Shown here: positions 1-6,849 of the stretch, one piece after another
How positions within the stretch are numbered: position 1 is the stretch's first letter
Layout: each line of letters opens with the position of its first letter
Assembly (NCBI GenBank): GCA_039026555.1
Contig: JBCCMB010000144.1
Coordinates: 1-6,904, forward strand
DNA: 6,904 bases
Source of the DNA: JBCCMB01 sp039026555
Lineage (GTDB): Bacteria; Pseudomonadota; Alphaproteobacteria; Caulobacterales; Hyphomonadaceae
Direction: 5' to 3'
The notes under the pieces: generated by a model
What the model was told of the DNA's origin: nothing
Seen by the model: only the letters and a program-made list of their open reading frames with translations
Databases searched by the model: none
Made by a program: the position numbers and the translations under genes

Positions 1-962
1 ACGCCGACGCGGTCGCCACGCATGATTTTGAGGTTGAGCTCGTTGACGATAGAAAGCGGTCCGTCATCGGTGTCGAAGGCTTTCGACACGCCTTTGGCCT
101 CGACAACAAGTTTGCTGGCGCCCTCGCTGGTTTCGCTGACGAGGGAGGCGGTGGTCTTCCCCTCATTCATCGCCGATCTTCGGGACATCCGTTCGGCGCG
201 CATGCCTTGCAGTTTGCGCAGCCGGCCCTGATTGCGCTTGCGCCGCGCGGTGACGCCGCGCGCCAGCCAACGATGTTCAGCCTTCAGCTTAGTTTCCAAT
301 CGGTCTAGCGCTTTTTCTTCATCCGCTTCGACTTGCTCGGCCAGCGGTTCGAAATGTTTGTAGCCTTGATCAAACGCGCGCACGACGCCCTGGCGCAACC
401 AGGCGATCGCGGTGGTGACGGTCTCCAAAAACCGACGGTCGTGCGAGACCACCAGCATGGCGCCGCGAAATGATTTCAGGCGCGCCTCCAGCGCCTCGAT
501 CGCGGCGATGTCGAGATGGTTGGTCGGCTCGTCGAGCAATAGGATGTCTGGATCCGCTGCGAAGGCGCGGGCGAGCGCCAATCGGCGACGTTGACCGCCT
601 GACAGCGTCTTTGGATCCAGGTCGGGCGCAAGGCCTGTCATCTCAAGCTCGGCCTCTGCGCGGTGACGTTCGCCCGCTGGAACATCCGCCGCGACGATAT
701 CTAAAGCCGTTGTGAACCCAGAAAAGTCAGGCTCCTGTTTCAGATAATGCAGGGTCGTTCCAGGCTGACGCCAAATGTCGCCATCGTCGGCGTCCAGCTC
801 CTGCGCCAGAATGCGCATCAGAGTAGACTTCCCTGCGCCGTTGCGCCCGACGAGAGAGGTGCGTTGGCCTTTGCTTAAAGAGAGATCGACGCCGGAAAAT
901 AGGGGCGTTCCGCCGAGGCTGAGTTGAACATTTCGAAGGGTGGCGATGGGGGCGCGGCTCAT
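1..962 (-). CDS. uup: ABC-F family ATPase, Uup type (N-terminal half, cut by window edge)
   Basis: The first 320 codons of a cytosolic ABC-F ATPase; the gene runs off the left edge. ABC-F proteins carry two ABC domains and no membrane domain, and act on ribosomes; Uup is also linked to transposon excision and DNA-branch phenotypes in E. coli. The first ABC domain is complete: Walker A GRNGAGKST at residues 39-47, signature LSGGQ at 120-124, Walker B with DEPTNHLD at 144-151, and H-loop His174. A charged linker follows at about 200-265, rich in Arg/Lys/Glu and including ARRKRNQGRLRKL; this Uup-like linker is why I favour Uup over other ABC-F members. The second domain begins near residue 285, and the window ends at RGDRVGV, just before its expected Walker A. 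The start is the ATG at 962-960, with only a weak ribosome site. It lies 52 bases downstream of the penicillin-binding protein gene on the same strand, so co-transcription is possible. ABC-F membership is firm; the Uup subtype is less so. Confidence 0.88.
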   Translation of the reverse strand, partial: MSRAPIATLRNVQLSLGGTPLFSGVDLSLSKGQRTSLVGRNGAGKSTLMRILAQELDADDGDIWRQPGTTLHYLKQEPDFSGFTTALDIVAADVPAGERHRAEAELEMTGLAPDLDPKTLSGGQRRRLALARAFAADPDILLLDEPTNHLDIAAIEALEARLKSFRGAMLVVSHDRRFLETVTTAIAWLRQGVVRAFDQGYKHFEPLAEQVEADEEKALDRLETKLKAEHRWLARGVTARRKRNQGRLRKLQGMRAERMSRRSAMNEGKTTASLVSETSEGASKLVVEAKGVSKAFDTDDGPLSIVNELNLKIMRGDRVG

Positions 963-1014
963 GCTCGGCGTGATAAGGGTTTTGCAGCGACAGGGAAAGC
1001 GGGCGCATCAGCGC

Positions 1015-2958
1015 CTATTGCAGCTCGCGCGCTTCGACTTGTGCGAATGCGTTGGCGACCGAGCGATAGAACATGATGCGCCTCTCGGTTTCAGTCGTGA
1101 GGACATTTGCTGTTTCCGCACCGGGAAGCGGGAGCAGCGGACGATCTTCATGCAGATCCATCATTACGCTCGCCCACAGCTGAGCGGGCAAATCGCCGCC
1201 GGTGACGCGTTTCATCGGCGTATCGTCGTCATTTCCGATCCAAACGCCGGCGACATAATCAGCCGTAAACCCGACAAACCAGGCGTCGCGCCAATCTTGC
1301 GAGGTGCCGGTTTTGCCTGCAACTTGGCGGCCTTCGTCCAGGCGGGCGGCCGTGCCTGTGCCGCGACTGACGACCCTCGCCATCATGCCGACCATGTTTC
1401 GGTTCAGCGGTTGGGCGAAAATCTGCTGCGGCTCCCGATCGCGGCGGCTGTAGAGAACGTCGCCGCGCGAGTTGCGGATTTCCGAGATCAAATGAACATC
1501 AAATTTGCGGCCCTCCGTGGCGAAGGCGCCATAAGCTTGCGTCAGATCCAGCAGCGTCGTTTCCGCCGCGCCGAGCGCAAGGGCGGGGACGGATTTCAGA
1601 TTGGAGCGCACGCCGAAACGTCTGGCGAGATTGATGACATTGTCCGTGCCGACTTCTTGGCCGAGCTGAACCGCGATGGTGTTGATCGACTCGGCGAACG
1701 CCTCGCTCAACGTGGCGGCGCCGATATAGCCGCCGCCATAGTTTTTGGGTCTCCAGGAGCCGATGCGGATCGGTTCATCGTAGCGTACCGAATGGGGTTG
1801 CACGCCATTCTCTAAGGCGGCTGCGAACACGAAAGCCTTGAAGGCTGATCCAGGTTGGCGACGCGCTTGGGTGGCGCGGTTGAACTGGCTGTCGACATAG
1901 GATCGCCCCCCGACGACAGCGCGCACGGCGCCTGTTGGGTCGGCGACCAGTACGGCGCCTTGTTCGGCGTCTTTCTCGGCGCCTTCCGCATCCAGCAAAG
2001 CGTTTAGCTTGTCGTGCGCGAGGATCTGCGTGTCCGAATCCAGCGTCATGACCACAACCAAATCCGGCTCGTTTTCGCCAATGAGCGCTCGGGCGCGGTC
2101 CGCCGCCCAATCCAGCGCATAGCCAAGACGTACGTCCTCGCTCTCGGTGGTGATGTCTACGGGTTCGGCGGCGGCGCGTTCAGCTGCGCCTTCGGTTATA
2201 AAGCCCGCGCGCGTCATGCGGTCGAGCACGTAGATTTGCCGCTCTTTGGCGGCTTCGGGGTTGAGATTGGGCGCAAAGCGAGACGGCGCCTTGGGCAGGC
2301 CGGCGATCATCGCAGCTTCGCCGACTGTCAGCTCTTGCGGCGGTTTGCCGAAATAGCGCCGAGCGGCGGCGTCAATGCCGAACGCCCGTGCGCCCAGATA
2401 GATGCGGTTGATATAGAGTTCTAGGATCTCATCCTTGGTCAGCATCTCTTCCAGCTGAAGCGATAATCGGGCTTCTTGCGCTTTGCGTCGAATGGTGCGT
2501 TCGGGCGTCAAGAACAGGTTTTTGACCAATTGCTGGGTGAGTGTGGAGCCGCCTTGCGTGGTCCGACCTGCGCGCCAATTCGAAATCGCCGCGCGCAAAA
2601 TGGCGAGGCGGTCGACGCCCTGATGTTCGTAAAAGCGCCGATCCTCCACGGCCAGCATGGCTTGCACCACATGCGGCGGCAGGTCGGCCGGGTCCACACG
2701 GCGACCATAACGCGGGCCGCGAATCGCAAGCGTGCGCCCGGTGGGATCGACAAACTCCATCGCCGGCTCGCGGTTCATCGACCAGAGCGCGTCTTTGCTG
2801 GGCAATTGCGGCATTTGCGCAAACAGCGCATTCCAGAGGAGCGCGGCGGTCAAAGCGCCGATCAGCGCGAGAGACCCGATTGAGATGAGCAGGATCTTCG
2901 CGAACCGAATACGGCGCGCGGACACTTCTGACGTCAAATCAGCGCGAAAGGCTCGCAT
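1015..2958 (-). CDS. Class A penicillin-binding protein (PBP1A-family bifunctional transglycosylase/transpeptidase)
   Basis: A 647-residue enzyme that polymerises lipid II into glycan strands and cross-links the peptides in the periplasm, anchored in the inner membrane. A short Arg-rich cytoplasmic tail is followed by one membrane segment at about residues 21-45. The GT51 transglycosylase domain shows AVEDRRFYEHQG (catalytic Glu105), GGSTLTQQLVKN at 136-147, the RKAQE motif near 159-162 and ILELYINRIYLG at about 178-189. The transpeptidase domain carries all three active-site motifs: S371-A-F-K374, S424-I-N and K549-TGT. Only about 125 residues separate the end of the GT51 domain from the serine motif, and the C-terminus stops about 95 residues after KTGT. 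The protein is therefore compact compared with classical PBP1A of over 800 residues and seems to lack the large OB-type insertion. The ATG at 2958-2956 has a GGAG 10 bases upstream. It is divergent from the GTA-like cluster, and uup follows downstream. Several paralogues are usual in Alphaproteobacteria, so I give no gene symbol. Confidence 0.95.
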   Translation of the reverse strand: MRAFRADLTSEVSARRIRFAKILLISIGSLALIGALTAALLWNALFAQMPQLPSKDALWSMNREPAMEFVDPTGRTLAIRGPRYGRRVDPADLPPHVVQAMLAVEDRRFYEHQGVDRLAILRAAISNWRAGRTTQGGSTLTQQLVKNLFLTPERTIRRKAQEARLSLQLEEMLTKDEILELYINRIYLGARAFGIDAAARRYFGKPPQELTVGEAAMIAGLPKAPSRFAPNLNPEAAKERQIYVLDRMTRAGFITEGAAERAAAEPVDITTESEDVRLGYALDWAADRARALIGENEPDLVVVMTLDSDTQILAHDKLNALLDAEGAEKDAEQGAVLVADPTGAVRAVVGGRSYVDSQFNRATQARRQPGSAFKAFVFAAALENGVQPHSVRYDEPIRIGSWRPKNYGGGYIGAATLSEAFAESINTIAVQLGQEVGTDNVINLARRFGVRSNLKSVPALALGAAETTLLDLTQAYGAFATEGRKFDVHLISEIRNSRGDVLYSRRDREPQQIFAQPLNRNMVGMMARVVSRGTGTAARLDEGRQVAGKTGTSQDWRDAWFVGFTADYVAGVWIGNDDDTPMKRVTGGDLPAQLWASVMMDLHEDRPLLPLPGAETANVLTTETERRIMFYRSVANAFAQVEARELQ

Positions 2959-3200
2959 CTAAGAATTGCTCCGTCCGGCCCGCGCCATCGTCCAAGATTG
3001 CGGAGTATGCATCAAGGCGCCTTTCCATCTCGTCAAGATCGAATGTGAAACCGCCAAAACCCCTTAACCGACAGCCCAGTAGGAGGATAGGCGCGCGGCT
3101 ATCGCTGATCCGAACGCCTAAATTCTTTGTCATGACGGGCTTTTTTCCGTCGAGCGCCACGAATTATCCGACCGGGGCGCCGTTTGGGGCATGTTTGGGC
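2959..3200. promoter_or_regulatory. Divergent intergenic region between the PBP gene and the GTA-like cluster
   Basis: This 242-base stretch separates a leftward housekeeping gene from a rightward packaging cluster, so promoters for both should lie here or just inside the flanking genes. I see no strong -35/-10 pair on either strand. The best minus-strand candidate is TTGACG at 3036-3031, 18 bases before a poor -10 (ATGCAT, 3012-3007). A strong Shine-Dalgarno-like AGGAGGA at 3081-3087 on the plus strand has no usable start codon at normal spacing. A short inverted repeat, GACGG/CCGTC at 3134-3138 and 3147-3151, encloses a T-rich loop. The plus frame of the next gene stays open back to an ATG at 3045, and a 73-codon minus-strand frame spans 3160-2939. 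Neither looks convincingly like protein. The role as a control region is inferred from gene arrangement. Confidence 0.45.
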
Positions 3201-3755
3201 ATGGTCGAAAAACAGCGACAGACGGCGGCGGTCGCGCCGAAGCGTGCGAGCCAGCCGGACTGGTTGGCGCGGGAAATGGATTATCGCGCAGGAATGTCGA
3301 GCGAGGATATGGCGGCGCGCTACGGCGTGTCGCTGTTGACCGCGCGGAATTGGGCGAGCGAACGGGGTTGGACCGCTCCGCTGTCGGCTCGCGAACATCG
3401 CGCCAAGCTGTTGACCAGCGAGATCGCCGCCGCTGAGCGAGCGTTAGCGCTCGGGGATTTTAGCGCCGCTGAGCGCCGCATGCGCGCGGCGATGGCGATT
3501 GAAAAAGCGGTTCGGACTTTGGCGGATATCGACGCTGAAGTGGCGCAGCCGAGTACTGGGACTGACAAGAGTACAGGGATCAACAATATGGATGTGTTGC
3601 ATGACGCCCAATCCGCCGAAGACGAATTCGAAGGCGGATACAAAGCGGAACTTAGACGCCGCCTCCTTCGCATTATTGAAGCCGTCGAACGCAAAAGCGC
3701 AGATGGAGATGTGGTTGGAGACGCTGAGCCCGACGGAAGCTCAAAGAACGCTTGA
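3201..3755 (+). CDS. Putative small terminase / HTH protein, GTA gp1-like
   Basis: A predicted 184-residue protein, first gene of the rightward cluster. Residues about 20-57 read like the DNA-binding helix-turn-helix common at the N-terminus of phage small terminases: WLAREMDYRAGM, then a helix with DMAARYGVS, then TARNWASERGW. Residues about 62-113 are Ala/Glu/Arg-rich and predicted helical (AAERALALGDFSAAERRM), which could support oligomerisation. The tail is acidic and looks disordered, apart from a helical patch at 148-165. A small terminase subunit recognises DNA and hands it to the large terminase; RcGTA gp1 has been proposed to do this. The gene overlaps the large terminase start by about 50 bases, as expected for partners. 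The ATG at 3201 was chosen because the frame back to ATG 3132 or 3045 encodes low-complexity, non-conserved-looking sequence; no clear ribosome site decides it. The function rests on the HTH and position, not on a family match I can prove. Confidence 0.65.
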   Translation: MVEKQRQTAAVAPKRASQPDWLAREMDYRAGMSSEDMAARYGVSLLTARNWASERGWTAPLSAREHRAKLLTSEIAAAERALALGDFSAAERRMRAAMAIEKAVRTLADIDAEVAQPSTGTDKSTGINNMDVLHDAQSAEDEFEGGYKAELRRRLLRIIEAVERKSADGDVVGDAEPDGSSKNA

Positions 3756-4947
3756 AGATTGGCGGTTTTGGGCGCGGCCCTCGCAAGCGCCGCCAGAGGG
3801 CGATTGGCGCTGTTGGCTGTTTATGGGCGGACGCGGCGCGGGCAAAACGCGGGCCGGCGCCGAATGGCTGCGCGGACGGGTCGAAGCCGGGCTCGCCGCT
3901 CGGGCCGCTTTGGTGGGGCCGACATTGGGCGATGTCCGCGAGGTTATGATTGAAGGCCCATCGGGTCTGCGCGCGATCGCTCCCAAAGCGATGCGGCCAA
4001 ATTACGAACCGTCTCGGCGGCGGCTGGTCTGGCCGAACGGTGCGGAAGCCTATGCGTTTTCCGCCGAAGACCCGGACAGTCTGCGCGGTCCGCAATTTGA
4101 TGCGGCCTGGTGCGATGAAATCGGCGCTTGGACGCGCGGCGAGGCGGTCTGGGATATGTTGATGATGGCGCTGCGTTTGGGCGCTGATCCACGTGTTGCA
4201 GCGACGACGACGCCGCGCGCGACGGCGCTAGTTCGGCGTCTCGCCGCGGATGAGACGGTCGCTATGACGCGCGCCGCCACGCGAGACAATGCGCCCTGGC
4301 TAGCACCCGGCTTTGTCGATGCAGTCGAGGCTGCTTATGGCGGCACGCGGCTGGGTCGACAGGAGCTGAAGGGCGAGATGATCGACGATCCGCCGGGTGC
4401 TTTGTGGACGCGTAGCGCGCTAGAGACCCTGCGCGGCCGGCCTGGCGATTTGGAGCGTGTGGTGGTTGCGATCGATCCGCCGGCGTCGGTCGGCGCGTCG
4501 GCGGACGCTTGCGGGATCATCGCGGCCGGCGTCGACAAGGATGGCTGCGTTTACGTGCTGGCCGACGCGACCTGCCAAGGGCTTCGGCCGCTGGATTGGG
4601 CGGGACGCGCCGTGGCGGTCGCGCGGGAATATGAGGCGTCGGAGATTATCGCCGAGGCCAATCAGGGCGGCGAGATGGTGCGCGAGGTATTGAAGCTGGC
4701 CGGCGGCGATACGCCTGTGCGTTTGGCGCATGCGCGCAAAAGCAAAGCTGCGCGGGCCGAGCCGGTGGCGGCGCTTTATCAAAAGGGTCGGGTGCGCCAT
4801 GCGCGCGCCTTCCCCGAATTGGAAGATCAAATGTGTGCGTTCGGCGCCGACGGCCAAGGCTCGCCCGACCGGGTGGACGCGTTGGTGTGGGCGGTCAGCG
4901 CCCTTGCGTTGAAACGGTCAGGCGCGCCGCGCGTGCGTGGGCTCTAG
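3703..4947 (+). CDS. Large terminase subunit (GTA gp2-like, ATPase and nuclease)
   Basis: The DNA-packaging motor of a tailed-phage or GTA particle: it cuts concatemeric or chromosomal DNA and pumps it through the portal using ATP. From the ATG at 3703 it is 414 residues. The N-terminal ATPase has Walker A GGRGAGKT at 42-49, Walker B with Asp138-Glu139 in AAWCDEI, and a TTTPR coupling motif at 168-172. The C-terminal RNase H-like nuclease has candidate metal ligands Asp258 (VVAIDPP), Glu318 (IIAEANQGGE) and Asp389 or Asp392 (SPDRVDALVWA). All are intact. The open frame extends upstream to an ATG at 3499, but that part lies inside the gp1-like gene and encodes shadow-like sequence (WMCCM, many Lys/Asn), so the start is placed at 3703; ATG 3709 is equally possible. 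No good ribosome site is visible, which suggests translation coupled to the upstream gene. The portal gene begins 48 bases downstream. Large-terminase identity is very secure; the GTA assignment comes from gene order. Confidence 0.93.
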   Translation: MEMWLETLSPTEAQRTLEDWRFWARPSQAPPEGDWRCWLFMGGRGAGKTRAGAEWLRGRVEAGLAARAALVGPTLGDVREVMIEGPSGLRAIAPKAMRPNYEPSRRRLVWPNGAEAYAFSAEDPDSLRGPQFDAAWCDEIGAWTRGEAVWDMLMMALRLGADPRVAATTTPRATALVRRLAADETVAMTRAATRDNAPWLAPGFVDAVEAAYGGTRLGRQELKGEMIDDPPGALWTRSALETLRGRPGDLERVVVAIDPPASVGASADACGIIAAGVDKDGCVYVLADATCQGLRPLDWAGRAVAVAREYEASEIIAEANQGGEMVREVLKLAGGDTPVRLAHARKSKAARAEPVAALYQKGRVRHARAFPELEDQMCAFGADGQGSPDRVDALVWAVSALALKRSGAPRVRGL

Positions 4948-4984
4948 GCGACGCCTTGGCGGCGACGTGAAACAGACTGAAAGC

Positions 4985-4988
4985 AGGA
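4985..4988 (+). promoter_or_regulatory. Ribosome binding site that sets the portal start
   Basis: AGGA ends seven bases before the ATG at 4996. This favours 4996 over the in-frame TTG at 4993. The ATG at 4988 is in another frame and stops after two codons. Confidence 0.6.
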
Positions 4989-4995
4989 TGGATTG

Positions 4996-6141
4996 ATGCG
5001 CTTTTTTCGATCAAGCGAAGCTAAATCTACGTCCCAACCCTTAGTGGCGCTCTCGCATCTGGGCGATCCGGATTGGATGCCGCGTGACTCAAGGACGCTG
5101 GCGCGCGAGGGGTTTGAGCGCAACGCGATCGGCTATCGGTGCGTGCGCATGATCGCCGAGGCGGCTGCAAGCGTGCCGATGACGCTGGCGGCCGAGACGC
5201 CCGAAGATCACCCGCTAAAATCGCTCCTTCAGCGGCCAAATCCCGAACAGACCGGAACGGAATTGCTGGAAGCGTTTTTCGGCCATCTGCAGATGAGTGG
5301 GAACGCCTATCTGGAGGCGGTGTCTTTAGACGGACGGCCGCGCGAAATTTACACTCTGCGGCCCGATCGCATGCGGGCGATGAAAGGGCCTCGCGGCTGG
5401 CCGTCCGGCTGGATTTATCGCGTCGGCGGTGAGGAGCGACGTTTGCTTCGACAAGCCGACGGCTGGTCGCCCGTCTTGCATTTCAAACTCTTCCACCCGA
5501 CCGACGATTATTATGGTCATGCGCCCTTATCCTCGGCGGCGAAAGCGGTCGACGTGCACAATTCGACAGCCGCCTGGGCAAAGGCGTTGATCAATAATTC
5601 CGCCCGTCCCTCCGGCGCTTTGATTTATGGGCGCGACGGCGCTCAGATGACGGAAACGCAGTATGCGCGGCTGAAAGAAGAATTGGAGCGCGTGCATTCG
5701 GGCCCAAGCAATGCCGGCCGGCCATTATTGCTGGAAGGCGGCTTGGAATGGCGTCCTATGGGATTGTCGCCCTCCGAGATGGATTTCATCAATGCGCGCC
5801 ATGACGCTGCGCGGGAGATCGCTTTGGCGTTTGGCGTGCCGCCAATGTTGCTGGGCGTGCCAGGCGACAACACCTATTCGAACTATAAAGAAGCCAATCT
5901 GGCGTTCTGGCGACAGACGATTTTGCCCCTTGTCGAAAAGGCGGCGCGCGCTTTGTCCATCTGGTTGGGCGAACGGTTTGAAACGCCCGCGAGCCTCTCC
6001 TTGGATTTGGACAAAGTCCCAGCGCTGTCCGGCGAGCGGGATGCGCTTTGGACGCGACTTCGCGAGGCTGACTTCCTGGATGAAGCTGAAAAACGCGCGA
6101 TGGCCGGCCTTCCGCCGCGCGCAGAAAGCGCCGCCACATGA
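4996..6141 (+). CDS. HK97-family phage portal protein (GTA gp3-like)
   Basis: A 381-residue portal protein. Twelve copies normally form the ring at one capsid vertex through which DNA enters and to which the tail attaches. Typical HK97-portal blocks are visible: an N-terminal helix with AIGYRCVRMIAEAAASVP at 45-61, DHPLKSLLQRPNPEQTG at 71-87 leading to GNAYLEAV at 102-109, LRPDRM at 121-126, and the strongly conserved stem/clip region from SEMDFINARHDAAREIALAFGVPPMLLG (about 260-287) to NTYSNYKEANLAFWRQTILPLVEK (about 292-315). The length is near that of the roughly 400-residue RcGTA portal, with no frameshift or truncation. The start at ATG 4996 has a good AGGA site. Its stop codon overlaps the next start as ATGA (6138-6141), so the small downstream gene is probably translated by re-initiation. 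The portal family is secure; GTA rather than ordinary prophage is inferred from the cluster. Confidence 0.95.
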   Translation: MRFFRSSEAKSTSQPLVALSHLGDPDWMPRDSRTLAREGFERNAIGYRCVRMIAEAAASVPMTLAAETPEDHPLKSLLQRPNPEQTGTELLEAFFGHLQMSGNAYLEAVSLDGRPREIYTLRPDRMRAMKGPRGWPSGWIYRVGGEERRLLRQADGWSPVLHFKLFHPTDDYYGHAPLSSAAKAVDVHNSTAAWAKALINNSARPSGALIYGRDGAQMTETQYARLKEELERVHSGPSNAGRPLLLEGGLEWRPMGLSPSEMDFINARHDAAREIALAFGVPPMLLGVPGDNTYSNYKEANLAFWRQTILPLVEKAARALSIWLGERFETPASLSLDLDKVPALSGERDALWTRLREADFLDEAEKRAMAGLPPRAESAAT

Positions 6142-6371
6142 GCTTGGACGGAAAAATCTCGGCCGCGCTGATCTTTGCGATCGCGTTGGAGACGATGACG
6201 GCTTTGGTTTGGGCGGGCGCGGCGGCGGAACGCTTGTCGAATGTCGAAGCGCGTTTGTTTGAACAACGTCCGCTCGCCGAACGCTTAGCGCGTGTCGAAG
6301 CGGAGATTTCCGCGGCGCGCGCGCAGCTGGGGCGGATCGAGCGCAAAATGGATGATGAGGCGAAACCATGA
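6138..6371 (+). CDS. Small membrane-anchored coiled-coil protein in the GTA gp3.5 position
   Basis: A 77-residue protein between portal and protease, where RcGTA-type clusters carry a small poorly characterised gene (gp3.5). Residues about 7-30 form one hydrophobic segment (AALIFAIALETMTALVWAGAAA), interrupted by a Glu-Thr-Met-Thr stretch. Residues about 31-72 are a charged helix with Leu/Val/Ile at heptad-like spacing (RLSNVEARLFEQRPLAERLARVEAEISAA is the core), predicted to be a coiled coil. It overlaps the portal stop and the protease start, each as ATGA, so it is very likely translated and coupled to both. I do not recognise a family from sequence alone. It could be a membrane or particle-associated accessory, or a scaffold-like helper for capsid assembly. 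A holin role is less likely because only one membrane segment is seen and the position is in the head module. Coding status is strong; function is unknown. Confidence 0.75.
   Translation: MSLDGKISAALIFAIALETMTALVWAGAAAERLSNVEARLFEQRPLAERLARVEAEISAARAQLGRIERKMDDEAKP
6357..6360 (+). promoter_or_regulatory. Ribosome binding site of the prohead protease gene
   Basis: GAGG inside the end of the small upstream gene lies seven bases before the ATG at 6368. It supports that start and independent initiation in addition to ATGA coupling. Confidence 0.55.
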
Positions 6372-6832
6372 TCCGACGCGAGCGGTTGATTGAAGGCTAT
6401 GCGTCGGTGTTTGGCGAAACAGATCTTGCGGGCGACGTGGTTCGCGCGGGCGCATTCGCCGCCTCGCTCGCGCGATTATCGGGCGCGCCGATGTTGTTTC
6501 AGCATCGACCGGGCAAGATCGCCGGGCGATGGCTGCGCCTCGTTGAAGACGGTCGAGGCCTCAAGGTTCGCGGGCTCGTAACAGATGAGACGCCCTACGG
6601 CGCCGCCGCCCTGGATCTGATTGACGAAGGCCGACTGGGCGGTCTGTCCATCGGCTTTGTCGCGCGTGATTGGCGCGCACGCGTCGGCGGGGGACGCGTC
6701 TTGAAACGTATTGATTTGCGGGAGGTGTCGCTGGTCGCTTCCCCCATGTTGCCGAGCGCGCGGTTTACGCCGCTCGGAGAGACGGCGCGCGTCGCCGAGG
6801 ACCAGCTTTTCGAGGCGCGACGCGCCGCTTAA
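6368..6832 (+). CDS. HK97-family prohead protease (GTA gp4-like, peptidase U35)
   Basis: A 154-residue serine protease that is packed into the immature capsid, cleaves the N-terminal scaffold part of the capsid protein and then itself, so the head can expand. The family pattern is clear: the N-terminal IEGYASVFGETDLAGDVVRAGAF block at 8-30, the catalytic His46 in MLFQHRPGKIAGRW, the nucleophile Ser94 in GGLSIGF, and the LREVSLVASPMLPSAR block at 118-132, whose Glu119 is a candidate third catalytic residue. The length is short but normal for this family. The start overlaps the preceding gene as ATGA and has a GAGG site. The stop is 17 bases before the next start. The short Arg/Ala/Glu-rich tail after residue 135 is a likely self-cleavage or targeting region, which is an inference. 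Family identity is very secure. Confidence 0.93.
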   Translation: MIRRERLIEGYASVFGETDLAGDVVRAGAFAASLARLSGAPMLFQHRPGKIAGRWLRLVEDGRGLKVRGLVTDETPYGAAALDLIDEGRLGGLSIGFVARDWRARVGGGRVLKRIDLREVSLVASPMLPSARFTPLGETARVAEDQLFEARRAA

Positions 6833-6838
6833 TCCGAC

Positions 6839-6844
6839 AAAGGA
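6839..6844 (+). promoter_or_regulatory. Ribosome binding site of the putative capsid gene
   Basis: AAAGGA ends five bases before the ATG at 6850. It is among the better ribosome sites in the cluster, fitting a product needed in high copy number. Confidence 0.6.
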
Positions 6845-6849
6845 TAATC

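Noticed and set aside
1002..1015. Perfect inverted repeat GGCGC-ATCA-GCGCC at the PBP stop codon, as a terminator
   Set aside because: The stem is only five base pairs, there is no T-run after it on the minus strand, and uup begins about 40 bases later, so termination is not supported.
940..1815. 291-codon plus-strand open frame
   Set aside because: It lies wholly opposite the PBP gene and uup start, has no homology-like motifs, and is the antisense shadow expected in GC-rich coding DNA. The PBP has all of its catalytic motifs.
2014..2883. Plus-strand open frames opposite the N-terminal half of the PBP gene
   Set aside because: Antisense shadows of the transglycosylase-domain coding sequence, without ribosome sites or recognisable motifs.
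3134..3151. GACGG/CCGTC hairpin with T-rich loop, as an intrinsic terminator
   Set aside because: The T-run is in the loop rather than after the stem, and the stem is only five base pairs.
3045..3200. Upstream extension of the gp1-like gene to ATG 3045 or 3132
   Set aside because: The 52 extra residues look like untranslated leader (many Pro/Arg/Ser, no helix pattern), and neither ATG has a suitable ribosome site.
5725..6369. 214-codon minus-strand open frame
   Set aside because: Antisense to the end of portal and the small coiled-coil gene. It is rich in Arg/Pro/Ala/Ser with no domain pattern.
6138..6371. Holin interpretation of the 77-residue protein
   Set aside because: There is a single hydrophobic segment followed by a long coiled coil, and the gene sits inside the head module. 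Lysis genes of RcGTA lie outside the structural cluster.
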